NCBI GenBank assembly: GCA_903837135.1
Contig: CAILTK010000051.1
Coordinates: 113,281-177,280 of the forward strand
Source: an uncultured Caulobacterales bacterium
GTDB taxonomy: Bacteria > Pseudomonadota > Alphaproteobacteria > Caulobacterales > Caulobacteraceae
Length of the DNA stretch: 64,000 nt
Direction of reading: 5' to 3'
The position numbers and the translations under genes were made by a program. The notes under the pieces were generated by a model. That model did not search any database. It worked only from the letters and a program-made list of their open reading frames with translations, and was not told the origin of the DNA. Shown one piece after another: positions 32,845 through 43,036 of the stretch (positions within the stretch are counted from its first letter, which is position 1; every line of letters begins with the position of its first letter).

Positions 32845-33518
32845 CGCCTGCAGCCCTCGCGAATGGCGGCGATGGCGGAGGCGTAGTCCGACGCGCCGAA
32901 GATGGCGCTGCCGGCGACGATGGCGCTCGCGCCGGCCTGAACGCTCTCGCGGGCGTGCCGGCCGTCCTGGCCGCCGTCGACCTCGATGACGGGAGCGAGC
33001 CCGCGGGCCTGGCAGAGCGCCCGCAGCCGGGCGATCTTGGGCAGCATTTCGGGCAGGAAGGCCTGGCCGCCGAAGCCGGGATTGACCGTCATCACCAGCA
33101 CCACGTCGCACAGGTGCAGCACATATTCGACCTGATCGACCGGCGTGGCCGGATCCAGCACCACCCCGGCCTTCTTGCCGAGCTCGCGGATCCGGCTCAG
33201 CACCCGGTGCAGGTGGATGGTCGACCCCGGCTCGGCCTGCACCAGAAGGTGGTCTGCGCCGGCCTCGGCGAAATCGGTCAGATAGCGCTCGGGCTCGACG
33301 ATCATCAGGTGCACGTTCAACGGCTTGCGCGTGGCTTTTCGCACCGCCGCGAGCACCACCGGACCGAAGCTGATGTTGGGCACGAAGCGGCCGTCCATCA
33401 CGTCCACGTGGATCCAGTCCGCGCCGGCCGCATCCACCGCCCGCACCTCCTCCGCCAGACGGCCGAAATCGGCCGACAGGATCGACGGCGCGACGATGAT
33501 GTCGGCCCCCGGAGCCAT
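32841..33518 (-). CDS. rpe: ribulose-phosphate 3-epimerase
   Basis: Interconverts ribulose-5- and xylulose-5-phosphate. A 225-residue TIM barrel beginning IIVAPSILSADFGRL, with metal-ligand motifs WIHVDVMDGRFVPN and NVHLMI, the flexible phosphate loop NPGFGGQ and the catalytic VIEVDGG. Its ATG shares one base with the fbaB stop (TGATG), and its own stop overlaps the pgl start. Confidence 0.96.
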   Translation of the reverse strand: MAPGADIIVAPSILSADFGRLAEEVRAVDAAGADWIHVDVMDGRFVPNISFGPVVLAAVRKATRKPLNVHLMIVEPERYLTDFAEAGADHLLVQAEPGSTIHLHRVLSRIRELGKKAGVVLDPATPVDQVEYVLHLCDVVLVMTVNPGFGGQAFLPEMLPKIARLRALCQARGLAPVIEVDGGQDGRHARESVQAGASAIVAGSAIFGASDYASAIAAIREGCRR

Positions 33519-34444
33519 CAGGCCGCCTTGCCGGCGTGGATGTCCATGGCGGTCCGCAGCATCGTCAGCGCTTCCTCGCGCGGCCGCTGGAACGAGTTGC
33601 GGCCGATGATCGAGCCGAACCCGCCGCCGTCGTGGATGGCGCGGAATTCGTCGTAGAGGGCCTTGTCGTCGAAGATGGCCGATCCGCCCGAGAAGATCAG
33701 GATGCGCCGGCCGTCGAAGGCGCTCTGCACCACGTGCCGGACCCGTTCCGCCTGGGTGGCGATGGGGATCTTCTGCTCCTCGTAGACCTTGCGCGCGGCC
33801 TCTGTCTCGAGGTGGTCGGTGGGCAGCTTGACCTTGATGATATGGGCGCCGAGCTGGGCGGCGATCTGCGCCGCATAGGCCACCACGTCGATGGCCGTCT
33901 CGCCGGCCGTGCTGAGGCCCGACCCGCGCGGATAGGCCCAGATCACCATCACGAGGCCATAGCGCTTGGCCTCCTCGGCGATGGCGCGCGCCTGCTCGAA
34001 CATCTGGTACTGGTGCGCCGAGCCCGGATAGATGGTGAAGCCCACGGCGCAGCAGCCGAGCCGCAGGGCGTCCTCCACCGTGCCGGTGGTGGCCTGGTCG
34101 GGGTCGGGCTCGTCGAGCAGGCTGTCGGCGTCGTTGGTCTTGAGGATCAGCGGGATCTCGCCCGCGAACTCCCGCGCGCCGGCCTCCAGGAACCCCAGCG
34201 GGGCCGCATAGGCGTTGCAGCCGGCGTCGATCGCCAGCCGGAAATGGTAGCGCGGGTCATAGGCGGCCGGATTGCGCGCGAACGAGCGGGCCGGACCGTG
34301 CTCGAAGCCCTGGTCCACCGGCAGGATCACCAGCTTCCCCGTGCCGGCCAGGCGGCCGTGGTTGAGCAGGCGCGCCAGGTTGGTCAGCGTGCCGGGGCTG
34401 TCGGCGCCGTACCAGCTCAGGATCTCCTTGACGCGGTCGGTCAT
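33518..34444 (-). CDS. fbaB: class I fructose-bisphosphate aldolase (DhnA/FbaB type)
   Basis: Cleaves or forms fructose-1,6-bisphosphate through a Schiff base. The 308-residue protein belongs to the DhnA subgroup of class I aldolases (VILPVDQGFEHGPARSF at the N-terminus). The Schiff-base lysine is in HIIKVKLPTDH and the phosphate-binding glycine region is ILIFSGGSA / SIIGRNSFQRP. It is coupled to its neighbours by ATGA and TGATG overlaps. Its place inside a pentose-phosphate operon suggests a role in returning triose phosphates to hexose phosphates. Confidence 0.93.
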   Translation of the reverse strand: MTDRVKEILSWYGADSPGTLTNLARLLNHGRLAGTGKLVILPVDQGFEHGPARSFARNPAAYDPRYHFRLAIDAGCNAYAAPLGFLEAGAREFAGEIPLILKTNDADSLLDEPDPDQATTGTVEDALRLGCCAVGFTIYPGSAHQYQMFEQARAIAEEAKRYGLVMVIWAYPRGSGLSTAGETAIDVVAYAAQIAAQLGAHIIKVKLPTDHLETEAARKVYEEQKIPIATQAERVRHVVQSAFDGRRILIFSGGSAIFDDKALYDEFRAIHDGGGFGSIIGRNSFQRPREEALTMLRTAMDIHAGKAA

Positions 34445-35274
34445 GCGGGCGCTCCGGTCTTGGCGGGCAGAAGAAACCGCTCCACCGCCTTGGCGAAGCC
34501 GTCGTCCTCGTTGCTGTCGGTGACGGCGTTCGCCTGGGCCTTCACCGCATCCGAGGCGTTGCCCATGGCGATGGAGAACCCGCTCTGGCGGAACATCAAG
34601 ACGTCGTTGGGCATGTCGCCGATGGTGGCGATCTGGCCGGGCGACAGGCCAAGCCGCCTCGCCAGGGTCTCGACCACATGGCCCTTGGTGGCCAGGGGGT
34701 TGGTGACGTCGAGGAAGTAGGTCGCCGAGCGCGTGGCGCTGACCGTGTCGCCGAGGGCGTCCGGCGCGGCCGCCTCGCAGGCCGCCATCACGGCCGGATC
34801 CTCGGAGACGCCGACGATCTTGATCGCGCCGTCGAGCTGGGCGTCCGAGAAGTCGGTCACCCCCTGCGGCCCGAACTTCAGGATCCAGGCCTCGCGCTCC
34901 ACATGCGCCGCCTTGGGGTCGCGCACATACCAGGCGTCGGCGTCGTAGACCCAGACGTCGGCCCCGTGGCGCCTGAACATCTCCACCGTCTTGCGCGCCG
35001 CGGCCGGGTCGATGGCGTGGGTCTCGATCACCGTGAGGTCGGGCTGGGTCAGGAGGCCCCCGTTGAAGCCGGCCAAAGGTTCGGTCAGGCCGAGCGGCTC
35101 GACCAGCATGGATAGCCCGCGCGCCGGACGGGCGGAGGTCACGGCGAATCCCACGCCGGCCCGATGCAGGGCCCGGGCGGCGGCGATCGCCCGCGGCGTG
35201 AGCAGCTTGTCCCTGGTGACCAGGGTGCCGTCGACGTCGCTCAGCAGCAGCCGGATGTCCTGCGGGTGGGTCAT
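34441..35274 (-). CDS. Cof-type HAD-IIB hydrolase
   Basis: A 277-residue HAD phosphatase. Motif I LLSDVDGTLV (D13, D15), motif II VTSARP, a C2B cap (about residues 85-190), motif III at ATKGHVVETLARRLGL and motif IV IATIGDMPNDVLMF. Cof-type enzymes usually remove phosphate from sugar phosphates or cofactors; the substrate cannot be read. It is translationally coupled to zwf upstream and fbaB downstream. The operon lacks a recognised fructose bisphosphatase, which makes fructose-1,6-bisphosphate one candidate substrate (inference only). Confidence 0.88.
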   Translation of the reverse strand: MTHPQDIRLLLSDVDGTLVTRDKLLTPRAIAAARALHRAGVGFAVTSARPARGLSMLVEPLGLTEPLAGFNGGLLTQPDLTVIETHAIDPAAARKTVEMFRRHGADVWVYDADAWYVRDPKAAHVEREAWILKFGPQGVTDFSDAQLDGAIKIVGVSEDPAVMAACEAAAPDALGDTVSATRSATYFLDVTNPLATKGHVVETLARRLGLSPGQIATIGDMPNDVLMFRQSGFSIAMGNASDAVKAQANAVTDSNEDDGFAKAVERFLLPAKTGAPA

Positions 35275-36902
35275 GCCTTGGACCTCGTGGGTCGCACCTC
35301 GGTCGGAGGAAGGCGCACGGGGCGCCAGGATCGGCCTCCGTCGCGGGCGATCAGAGCGTCCGCGGCTTCGGGCCCTTCGCTTCCGCTGGCGTAATTGGGG
35401 AAGTCGGGCCGGCCCCGGCCCCAGGCGTCGAGCACCGGTTCGATGATCCGCCAGCCATGCTCGACCATGTCCGCGCGCATGAACAGGGTCGGGTCGCCGA
35501 TCATCACGTCGTAGAGCAGGGTTTCGTAGCCCACGTTCGGCTCCTTGGGGAACCAGTCGTCGTAGCAGAACTCCATCTTCACCGGCGCGAGCTCCAGCAC
35601 CGGCCCGCGCCGCTTGACCTCGAACTGCAGCGAAATGCCTTCGTCGGGGGCGATGCGGATCACCAGCCAGTTGGGCGGCAGCTGGTCCACGGGCGTGTCA
35701 CGGAACACCGCATAGGGGGCCTGCTTGAAGCGGATCGCGATCTCGGTCATGCGCGCCGCCAGGTGTTTGCCGGTGCGCAGGTAGAAGGGAACGCCGGTCC
35801 AGCGCCAGTTGTCGATTTCGAGCTTCAGGGCGGCGTAGGTCTCGACCTTGGACTCCTTGTCCACGCCGGGCTCGTCGCGATAGGCGGGCTTATTGGCGTC
35901 GCCGATCCGCCCGGCGCCGTATTGCCCGCGCACCGCCCGCTTCGGGTCCACCGGTGGAATCGCCGCCAGCACCTCCGCCTTCTTCTCGCGCACCGCCGCC
36001 GCGTCGAAGCTCGCCGGCGGCTCCATCGCCACCAGCGACAGCAGGCTGAACAGATGGTTGGGCGTCATGTCCCGAAGCGCGCCGGTGTGCTCATAGAAGT
36101 CGCCCCGGCCCTCGACCCCCACCGTCTCCGCGGCGGTGATCTGCACGTGATCGATGCGGTCCCGGTTCCAGATCGGCTCGAACAGGCCGTTGGCGAAGCG
36201 GAAGGCCATGATGCTCTGCACCGTGTCCTTGCCGAGGAAATGGTCGATGCGGAAGATCTGCTCTTCGGTCAGCGCCTTCAGGATGTCGGCGTTCAGCGCC
36301 CGGGCCGAGGCGAGGTCGTGGCCGAACGGCTTCTCGATCACCACCCGACGCCAGTATTTCGGCTTTCCGTTCCGTCCCGCCGGCTGCGCCACCAGCCCCG
36401 CCGCGCCCAGCTGATCGACCACCGGTCCGAACAGTCGGTCGGCGACGGCGAGGTAGAAGATGGCGTTGCCCTTGGTTGCGTGGGTCTTTTCCGCGGTCGC
36501 CAGGGCGGTCTTCAGCTCGGCGTAGAGCTCGGGCTGGGTCAGATCGCCCTGCACGAAGGCCATCCGCTCGGCGAGGCCCGCCCAGGCCTTGGCGTCGATG
36601 TGGTCGGCGTTGAAGGTGCCGGACTTGCTGGCCACCAGGTCCTGCAGGGCGTCGTGCAGGGTCTTGCGCCAGGCCTCCACGTCGTCCTCGCCGCGGGCCA
36701 CGCCGATCAGGCTGAAGTGCTCGGGCAGGACGCCCGAGACGGCGAGGTTGTAGAGCGCCGGGACGACCAGCCGGCGGGCCAGGTCGCCGGTGGCGCCGAA
36801 CAGGACCATGGCGCACGGGTCGGCCGGCTTCAGCCGGTGGGGCGGCGCCGCGTCCTTGGCCTCCGGCCGGGCGACGGGACGCAGGGCGGTGTCGTCGGCC
36901 AT
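35271..36902 (-). CDS. zwf: glucose-6-phosphate 1-dehydrogenase
   Basis: Oxidises glucose-6-phosphate to 6-phosphogluconolactone, first step of the oxidative pentose-phosphate and Entner-Doudoroff routes. The 543-residue enzyme has the coenzyme motif FGATGDLARRL, the EKPFGHD signature and the substrate-binding RIDHFLGKDTVQ. The N-terminus has an about 30-residue extension and the C-terminus a charged tail, making it longer than the common 490 residues. It is 2 bp downstream of gnd and its stop overlaps the HAD start. No edd or eda is nearby. Confidence 0.96.
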   Translation of the reverse strand: MADDTALRPVARPEAKDAAPPHRLKPADPCAMVLFGATGDLARRLVVPALYNLAVSGVLPEHFSLIGVARGEDDVEAWRKTLHDALQDLVASKSGTFNADHIDAKAWAGLAERMAFVQGDLTQPELYAELKTALATAEKTHATKGNAIFYLAVADRLFGPVVDQLGAAGLVAQPAGRNGKPKYWRRVVIEKPFGHDLASARALNADILKALTEEQIFRIDHFLGKDTVQSIMAFRFANGLFEPIWNRDRIDHVQITAAETVGVEGRGDFYEHTGALRDMTPNHLFSLLSLVAMEPPASFDAAAVREKKAEVLAAIPPVDPKRAVRGQYGAGRIGDANKPAYRDEPGVDKESKVETYAALKLEIDNWRWTGVPFYLRTGKHLAARMTEIAIRFKQAPYAVFRDTPVDQLPPNWLVIRIAPDEGISLQFEVKRRGPVLELAPVKMEFCYDDWFPKEPNVGYETLLYDVMIGDPTLFMRADMVEHGWRIIEPVLDAWGRGRPDFPNYASGSEGPEAADALIARDGGRSWRPVRLPPTEVRPTRSKA

Positions 36903-36904
36903 GG

Positions 36905-37921
36905 CTATTCCGCCGCCTTGGGCGCGGCCGGTGCGGCGGCTGGGCTCTCATGGCTCTCCACATGGCCGCCGAAGCCGAAGCGCATGGCCGACAGCAGCTT
37001 TTCGCCGAAGGTGTGCTCCTGGCGCGAGCGGAAGCGGGTGTAGAGGGCGCTGGTCAGCACCTCCGCCGGGACGGCCTCCTCGATGGCCGCCTCCACCGTC
37101 CAGCGACCCTCGCCGCTGTCGTCGACGTAGCCGGAGAATTTCGACAGGTCGTGATCCTTGGCCAGGGCCATGGCCGAAAGGTCGAGCAGCCAGGACGACA
37201 CCACGCTGCCGCGCCGCCAGACCTCGGCGATGTCGGGCACGTTGAGCGCGAACCGTTCGTCCTCGGGCAGGGCCTCGGAATTCTTGTTGCGCAGGATGTC
37301 GAAGCCCTCGGCGTAGGCCTGCATCAGGCCGTATTCGATGCCGTTGTGCACCATCTTGACGAAGTGGCCGGCGCCGGACGGGCCGGCATGGATATACCCC
37401 TGCTCGGCGCGCGGATCGAGGCCGTCACGGCCCTCGGTGCGGGGAATGTCGCCGGCGCCCGGGGCCAGGGCGGCGAAGATCGGATCCAGTCGTTGCACCG
37501 CGTCGACCGGACCGCCGATCATCATGCAGTAGCCGCGCTCCACGCCCCAGACGCCGCCCGAGGTGCCGCAGTCGATGTAGTTCAGCCCCTTTTGCGCCAG
37601 GGTTTTGGCGCGGCGGATGTCGTCCTTGTAGAAGGTGTTGCCGCCGTCGATGACGGTGTCGCCCTTGTCGAACAGTCCGGCGAGCGCCTCGACGGTCTCC
37701 TCGGTGATCTTGCCGGCGGGAAGCATGGACCAGACGGTGCGCGGGGCGTCCAGCGCCTTGACCAGCGCCTCCAGCGAGCTCACCGCCTGGGCGCCCTCCT
37801 TGGCCAGATCCTGACCCGGCTTGGGATTGGCGTCGTAGACGACGCAGCTGTGGCCGGCCTTCATCAGACGCCGGGCGATGTTGCCGCCCATCCGGCCGAG
37901 GCCGACGATACCGATCTGCAT
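36905..37921 (-). CDS. gnd: 6-phosphogluconate dehydrogenase, decarboxylating, short class
   Basis: Converts 6-phosphogluconate to ribulose-5-phosphate and CO2. At 338 residues it belongs to the short class rather than the 470-residue one. The Rossmann motif is [16 protein letters not shown], the substrate loop [19 protein letters not shown], and the catalytic lysine lies in [20 protein letters not shown]. After R31 region residues (YDANPKPG, aspartate at the end of beta-2) NAD+ preference is likely, as in other short-class enzymes. The last 12 residues are Ala/Pro-rich. It starts 14 bp after the tal-pgi stop. Confidence 0.94.
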   Translation of the reverse strand: MQIGIVGLGRMGGNIARRLMKAGHSCVVYDANPKPGQDLAKEGAQAVSSLEALVKALDAPRTVWSMLPAGKITEETVEALAGLFDKGDTVIDGGNTFYKDDIRRAKTLAQKGLNYIDCGTSGGVWGVERGYCMMIGGPVDAVQRLDPIFAALAPGAGDIPRTEGRDGLDPRAEQGYIHAGPSGAGHFVKMVHNGIEYGLMQAYAEGFDILRNKNSEALPEDERFALNVPDIAEVWRRGSVVSSWLLDLSAMALAKDHDLSKFSGYVDDSGEGRWTVEAAIEEAVPAEVLTSALYTRFRSRQEHTFGEKLLSAMRFGFGGHVESHESPAAAPAAPKAAE

Positions 37922-37935
37922 GGGACTGTTCCGAT

Positions 37936-40776
37936 CTAGCTCAGGGCCTGCCGCACCGCGCGGACGAGGTCCGGCAGACCGGCGTCCACGTTCTTCAGAT
38001 GCACCCGCAGGGTTCGCCTGCCGCGCTCGTTGAGCACTTCGAGGTCGCCCTGCGCCTGCGCCGCCTTGACCACGCCGAAGGTGTAGCCGTGGCCGGGGAT
38101 GTCGAGGTCGTGGGCGTCGTCGCAGGTGATCTGCAGAAACACGCCCGTGTTGGGCCCGCCCTTGTAGGCCTGGCCGGTGGAGTGCTGGAAACGCGGCCCG
38201 AAGCCGACGCAGGTCGCCGCATGGGTCTGGTCACGCACGAAGCTGCGCATTTCGCCGATGCTGTCGATGTGGGCCGGATCGCGCTCCACATAGGCGAGGA
38301 AGGCGGCGTAGTCGCCGGCCTCGATGCGGCCGAAATGGCTCTTGAGATAGCCGTCCAGGGTGTTGTGGCGCCCGAGCTGTTCGGCGTTGCGCGGGTCGGC
38401 GTAGAGGGCGACGCCGTCTTCCTGAAAGACCGGCTCCTGTGTCGGCAGGCTGTGGGTCTTCTCATAGGCGTCGGTGAGGGCGTGCGCCTTCTTCTTGCTG
38501 GCCTCCACGTCCGGCTGGTCGAACGGGTTGATGCCGATGATGGCCCCGGCGACGGCGGTGGCGATCTCCCAGCGGAAGAACTCCTGGCCGATGTCCCAGA
38601 TGTCCTTGACCGTGATGTAGGCGACCGGATGGCCGGCCTTGGCCAGGGCGTCCACTGCCTGGCGCTGGACCGGGTCGGCCTTACCCTCGAGCTCGAGGTA
38701 GGCGAAGAAGCGGTCGGCGCCGTAGCGATCGGGCGCGGCCAGGGGCTCGTCGGCCAGCGGGATCAGCCCCTTGCCCTGCTTGCCGGTGCTCTCGGCCATC
38801 AGCTGCTCGAGCCAGGCGCCGATGTCGGCGATGCCGGGCGAGGCGATGATGGTGATCTTGTCGCGGCCGAGCCGGGAGGCGGCGACGCCGAGCGCCACAC
38901 CGAGCTCGACGCCTGGGTTCTCGCTGGGCGGCGTGTCGGCCGAGCAGGCGCGGACCATCGGCAGGGTGGCCTTCAGGAACCGTTCGACGTCGACGCCCAT
39001 GGCCGCGGCGGGCACGAGGCCGAACTTGGACAGCACCGAATAGCGGCCGCCGATCGACGGAACCCCGTAAAAGATGTGGGCGAAGCCGGAGTCCCTGGCC
39101 CGCTTCTCCATCGAGGAGCCCGGATCGGTGACGGCGACGAAGTGCGCGCCCGCCTTGTCCGCGCCGAGCACGGCCGAGACGCGGCCGTAGAAGTAGTCGG
39201 CGAAGATGTTGGGCTCGAGGGTCGAGCCGGACTTGGACTGGACGATGAACAGGGTCGTCTCCAGCGTCACCGCGTCCTCGACCGCCTTCACCTGCGCCGG
39301 ATCGGTGGCGTCCAGCATGTGGAAGCGCGGGGCGCCCGGGATCTGGCCGCCCGATTGGCCAAAGGTGTCGCTCAGCACTTCGGGACCGAGGCTGGAGCCC
39401 CCCATCCCCAGCAGGACGATGTCGGTGAACCCGTCCCGCTTCACCTCGTCGGCGAAGGCCTTCAGCGCGGCGACGTCGCCGAGTTCGTCCTCGACGATGC
39501 TCAGCCAGCCGCCCCACTTGTCCTCGTCGGCCGAGGTCCACAGGGTCTTGTCCCCGGCCCAGAGGCGCCGGATGCGGCCGTCCTTGCGCCAGGCTTCCAT
39601 CTCCGCGTCGAAGGCGGCCTTGGCGAAGTCCGTACCCGGCTCGATCGTCTGCGTCCGCGCGCCGCCGCCCACCGCCTTGCGGCGGCTTTCGGCGACGGAG
39701 GTGTAGAGCTTGTCGAAGGCGTCGGCGAACTGCTGCACCCCGTCGAGCACCAGGGCCCGGGCGACGCCGTCGAGCGAAACGCCGAGGCCGTTCAGCGCCT
39801 CGAGCGCGGCGCGGGCGCCGTCCACATCCCTCTCGATCGCGTCCGCTTCGACCACGCCGTGGTCGCGGAAGGCGTCCATGGTCGCGGGCGGAATGGTGTC
39901 GACCGTGTCCCGGCCGATCATGGCCTCGACGTAGAGGGTGTCCTTGAGCGACTTGTCCTTGGTCGAGGTCGACGCCCACAAGAGCCGCTGGGTCTGCGCT
40001 CCGGCCTTGGCGAGGGTCTCCCAGCGCGGGCCGGAGAACAGCGCCTGGTAGCGGGTGTAGGCGATCTTGGCGTTGGCGATGGCGATCCTGCCGCGCAGGG
40101 GCTTGGCCGCCTCCTGGTCCGCGACCTTGTCCAGGTGCTTGTCCACGGCGCTGTCGATGCGGCTGACGAAAAAGCTGGCCACGCTGGCGACCTTCGACAG
40201 GTCGCCGCCCTTGGCCTTCAGCGCCTCGAGGCCCGAAAGATAGGCCTCCACCACCTGCTCATAGGCCTCGACGGCGAACAGCAGGGTGACGTTGATGTTG
40301 ATCCCCTCGCCGATGAGCCTCTGGATGGCGGGAATGCCCGCGGGCGTGGCCGGGACCTTGACCATGAGGTTCGGCCGGTTCACCGCCTGCCAGAGGTGCA
40401 AGGCCTCCTTCACCGTCGCTTCGGTGTCGTTGGCGAGGTAGGGCGAACACTCCAGGCTGACATAGCCGTCGCGCGCATGGGTCTCCTCATAGACGGTGCG
40501 CAGCACATCGGCCGCCGCCTGGATGTCGGCGATGGCGAGGTGTTCGTAGATCTCCGTCAGGCTGTGGTCGCCGCCCGCCAGGAAGTCCTTGATGGCGTCG
40601 GCGTATTCGTCGCTCTCGCCGATCGCCTTCTGGAAGATCGACGGGTTGGAGGTGACGCCCTTCAGCCCGTCGTTCTCGATCATGCGCGAGAGGTCGCCGC
40701 TCTTCACCAGGCTGCGCATGAGGTAGTCGAGCCAGGGGGCTTGGCCGCAGGCCGCGAGCTGCTTCAGCGGATTCAC
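37936..40776 (-). CDS. tal-pgi: bifunctional transaldolase / glucose-6-phosphate isomerase
   Basis: A 946-residue fusion. Residues about 1-370 are transaldolase ([13 protein letters not shown]; Schiff-base lysine in [21 protein letters not shown]). Residues about 400-946 are phosphoglucose isomerase ([41 protein letters not shown], and the C-terminal TYGF-like [19 protein letters not shown]). It joins the non-oxidative pentose-phosphate branch with F6P-G6P exchange in one chain. The start is GTG at 40776 with GGAGAG upstream, overlapping the tkt stop by 4 bp. Confidence 0.95.
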   Translation of the reverse strand: MNPLKQLAACGQAPWLDYLMRSLVKSGDLSRMIENDGLKGVTSNPSIFQKAIGESDEYADAIKDFLAGGDHSLTEIYEHLAIADIQAAADVLRTVYEETHARDGYVSLECSPYLANDTEATVKEALHLWQAVNRPNLMVKVPATPAGIPAIQRLIGEGININVTLLFAVEAYEQVVEAYLSGLEALKAKGGDLSKVASVASFFVSRIDSAVDKHLDKVADQEAAKPLRGRIAIANAKIAYTRYQALFSGPRWETLAKAGAQTQRLLWASTSTKDKSLKDTLYVEAMIGRDTVDTIPPATMDAFRDHGVVEADAIERDVDGARAALEALNGLGVSLDGVARALVLDGVQQFADAFDKLYTSVAESRRKAVGGGARTQTIEPGTDFAKAAFDAEMEAWRKDGRIRRLWAGDKTLWTSADEDKWGGWLSIVEDELGDVAALKAFADEVKRDGFTDIVLLGMGGSSLGPEVLSDTFGQSGGQIPGAPRFHMLDATDPAQVKAVEDAVTLETTLFIVQSKSGSTLEPNIFADYFYGRVSAVLGADKAGAHFVAVTDPGSSMEKRARDSGFAHIFYGVPSIGGRYSVLSKFGLVPAAAMGVDVERFLKATLPMVRACSADTPPSENPGVELGVALGVAASRLGRDKITIIASPGIADIGAWLEQLMAESTGKQGKGLIPLADEPLAAPDRYGADRFFAYLELEGKADPVQRQAVDALAKAGHPVAYITVKDIWDIGQEFFRWEIATAVAGAIIGINPFDQPDVEASKKKAHALTDAYEKTHSLPTQEPVFQEDGVALYADPRNAEQLGRHNTLDGYLKSHFGRIEAGDYAAFLAYVERDPAHIDSIGEMRSFVRDQTHAATCVGFGPRFQHSTGQAYKGGPNTGVFLQITCDDAHDLDIPGHGYTFGVVKAAQAQGDLEVLNERGRRTLRVHLKNVDAGLPDLVRAVRQALS

Positions 40777-42932
40777 TTGGCGCTCTCCGTAGCTTTCGAA
40801 CCGTGCTTCTTGATCTGGTCGCGGGCGGCGGCCAGCACCTTGTCGGGCGAGAAGCCGAACTTCTTCATCAGATCCTTGATCGGCGCCGACGAGCCGAAGC
40901 TGTGCATGCCGATCACCGCGCCGTCCGCGCCGGTGTAGCGGTCCCAGCCCATGGCCGAGGCCATTTCGACCGAGACCCGCGCCTTCACCGCCGGCGGCAG
41001 CACGCTGTCGCGATAGGCCTGGTCCTGCTGTTCGAACAACTCCCACGACGGCATCGATACGACCCGTGCGGCGACGCCGTCGGCCTTGAGGGTCTCGAAC
41101 ACCTCGACGCAAAGCGACACCTCGCTGCCGGTGCCGATCAGGATGACCTCGGGCGTCGAACCGGGCTTGGCGTCGGCCAGGACGTAGGCCCCCTTGGCCA
41201 CGCCGGACGCCGGGGCGTAGACCGCGCGGTCGAGGGTCGGGACGGCCTGCCGGGTCAGGACCAGCGAGGCCGGCTGATGCCTGAGGCCGCCGATCACGCG
41301 CCAGGCCTCGACCACTTCGTTGGCGTCCGCGGGTCTCAGGGTGATCATGCCGGGCACGCTGCGCAGCGACAGCAGCTGCTCGACCGGCTGGTGGGTGGGG
41401 CCGTCCTCGCCGAGGCCGATGCTGTCGTGGGTGAATACCCAGATCGCGGGGATCTCCATCAGCGCGCTGAGCCGCATCGGCGGCTTCATGTAGTCGGAGA
41501 AGATCAGGAAGGTGGATCCGTAGGCGCGAAGGCCCGACAGGGTCAGGCCGTTGCAGATCGAGCCCATGGCGTGCTCACGGATGCCGAAGTGCAGGTTGCG
41601 GCCTCCGTACTTCTCGGCCTCGAACGACCCCGCGCCGTCGAAGGTCAGGTTGGTCTTGGTCGACGGCGACAGGTCGGCGGCGCCGCCGACCATCCACGGA
41701 TAGTTCCGGGCGACGGCGTTGATCGCCTTGGCGCCGCTCTCGCGCGTGGCGACGCCCTTGGCGTCGGCCGGGAAGCTCGGCAGGTCCTTGTCCCAACCCA
41801 CAGGCAGTTCGCCCTTCAGCAGGCGCTCGAGCGTCTCGGCCTGGTCGGGGTGCTTCTCCGCGTAGGTCTTGAACAGGATGTCCCACTCGGCCTTCAGCGC
41901 CCGCCCGCGGGCGCCGACGCCGGCCTGGAAGTGCTCCGGCACGCCGTCGGGCACCAGGAAGTGGGCGTCCTCGGGCCAGCCGTAGGCGCGCTTGGCCAGC
42001 CGCACCTCCTCTTCGCCGAGGGCTTCGCCGTGAGCCGAGGCGGTGTCCTGCTTGTGCGGCGCGCCATAGCCGATCACGCTGTCGACGATGATCAGGGTCG
42101 GGACCTCGGCGCCCTTGAACGCCTTCAGGGCTTCGGCGAACCGGCCGGTGTCGTTGGCGTCGCCGACCCGCTCCACGTTCCAGCCGTAGGCCAGGAACCG
42201 CGCCGCCACATTGTCGCTGAAGGCCAGGTCGGTATGGCCCTCGATGGTGATCCGGTTGCTGTCGTAGATCCAGCACAGGTTGCCGAGCATCAGGTGGCCG
42301 GCCACCGAGGCGGCCTCGCTGGCCACGCCCTCCATCATGTCGCCGTCGCCGCAGAAGGTGTAGACGTCGTAGTCGAACAGCGTGGCGTCGGGCGTGTTGA
42401 AGTGGGCCGCCAGCCATTTGCCGGCCATGGCCAGGCCGACGCTGTTGCCGCACCCCTGGCCGAGCGGTCCGGTGGTGGTCTCCACCCCGGTGGTGATCCC
42501 ATACTCGGGATGCCCGGGGCATTTGCTGTCGACCTGGCGGAAGGCCTTGATGTCGTCGAGGGTGACGGCGAGGCGCCGCTTGTCCTTGGCGTCCTTCACC
42601 CCGGCCAGGTGCAGCAGCGAATAGAGCAACATGGAGGCGTGCCCGTTGGACAGCACGAAACGGTCGCGGTTGGGCCAGTGCGCGTCGTCCGGATCGTATC
42701 GCAGCACGTCCCGCCACAGGGTATAGGCGACCGGCGCCAGGGCCATCGGCGCGCCGGGGTGCCCGGAATTGGCCTTCTGCACCGCGTCGATGGAGAGGGT
42801 GCGGATGGTGTCGATGCACAGCTGGTCGATATCGAGCGGCCGGGCCTGCGACGATGGCGGACCACCGCTTTGCGCCGCGCCGCCGGGCTGCGGCGGGGGG
42901 CTGCTCTCGCGCGCTTGGCTCTGGGCGTCCAT
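40773..42932 (-). CDS. tkt: transketolase
   Basis: A thiamine-diphosphate enzyme moving two-carbon units in the pentose-phosphate pathway. The 719-residue protein has the substrate/TPP region KANSGHPGAPMALAP, the TPP-binding GDGDMMEGVASEAASVAG...WIYDSNRITIEG, and the pyrimidine domain with GIREHAMGSICNG and THDSIGLGEDGPTHQPVEQL. The start at 42932 (MDAQSQARESS, a low-complexity Pro/Ser/Gly lead of about 35 residues) has GGAG 7 nt upstream, embedded in a 14-bp palindrome. It is the first gene of the ten-gene operon. Confidence 0.96.
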   Translation of the reverse strand: MDAQSQARESSPPPQPGGAAQSGGPPSSQARPLDIDQLCIDTIRTLSIDAVQKANSGHPGAPMALAPVAYTLWRDVLRYDPDDAHWPNRDRFVLSNGHASMLLYSLLHLAGVKDAKDKRRLAVTLDDIKAFRQVDSKCPGHPEYGITTGVETTTGPLGQGCGNSVGLAMAGKWLAAHFNTPDATLFDYDVYTFCGDGDMMEGVASEAASVAGHLMLGNLCWIYDSNRITIEGHTDLAFSDNVAARFLAYGWNVERVGDANDTGRFAEALKAFKGAEVPTLIIVDSVIGYGAPHKQDTASAHGEALGEEEVRLAKRAYGWPEDAHFLVPDGVPEHFQAGVGARGRALKAEWDILFKTYAEKHPDQAETLERLLKGELPVGWDKDLPSFPADAKGVATRESGAKAINAVARNYPWMVGGAADLSPSTKTNLTFDGAGSFEAEKYGGRNLHFGIREHAMGSICNGLTLSGLRAYGSTFLIFSDYMKPPMRLSALMEIPAIWVFTHDSIGLGEDGPTHQPVEQLLSLRSVPGMITLRPADANEVVEAWRVIGGLRHQPASLVLTRQAVPTLDRAVYAPASGVAKGAYVLADAKPGSTPEVILIGTGSEVSLCVEVFETLKADGVAARVVSMPSWELFEQQDQAYRDSVLPPAVKARVSVEMASAMGWDRYTGADGAVIGMHSFGSSAPIKDLMKKFGFSPDKVLAAARDQIKKHGSKATESAK

Positions 42933-42936
42933 AACA

Positions 42937-42950
42937 ATACTCCGGAGTAT
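42937..42950 (-). promoter_or_regulatory. 14-bp perfect palindrome over the tkt ribosome-binding site
   Basis: ATACTCCGGAGTAT is a perfect palindrome ending 5 bp from the tkt ATG and containing its GGAG Shine-Dalgarno. It could be an operator for a dimeric regulator or a small RNA hairpin (5-bp stem, CCGG loop) that limits translation of the whole operon. Confidence 0.5.
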
Positions 42951-43036
42951 GCGGCGCGCCGACGGCGCCCATGGCCAGCGCCGCCCCCGGGGCGGGGCGC
43001 CGCAGTCCTGCTTCGGAAATGAGATGGAGACGGTTT

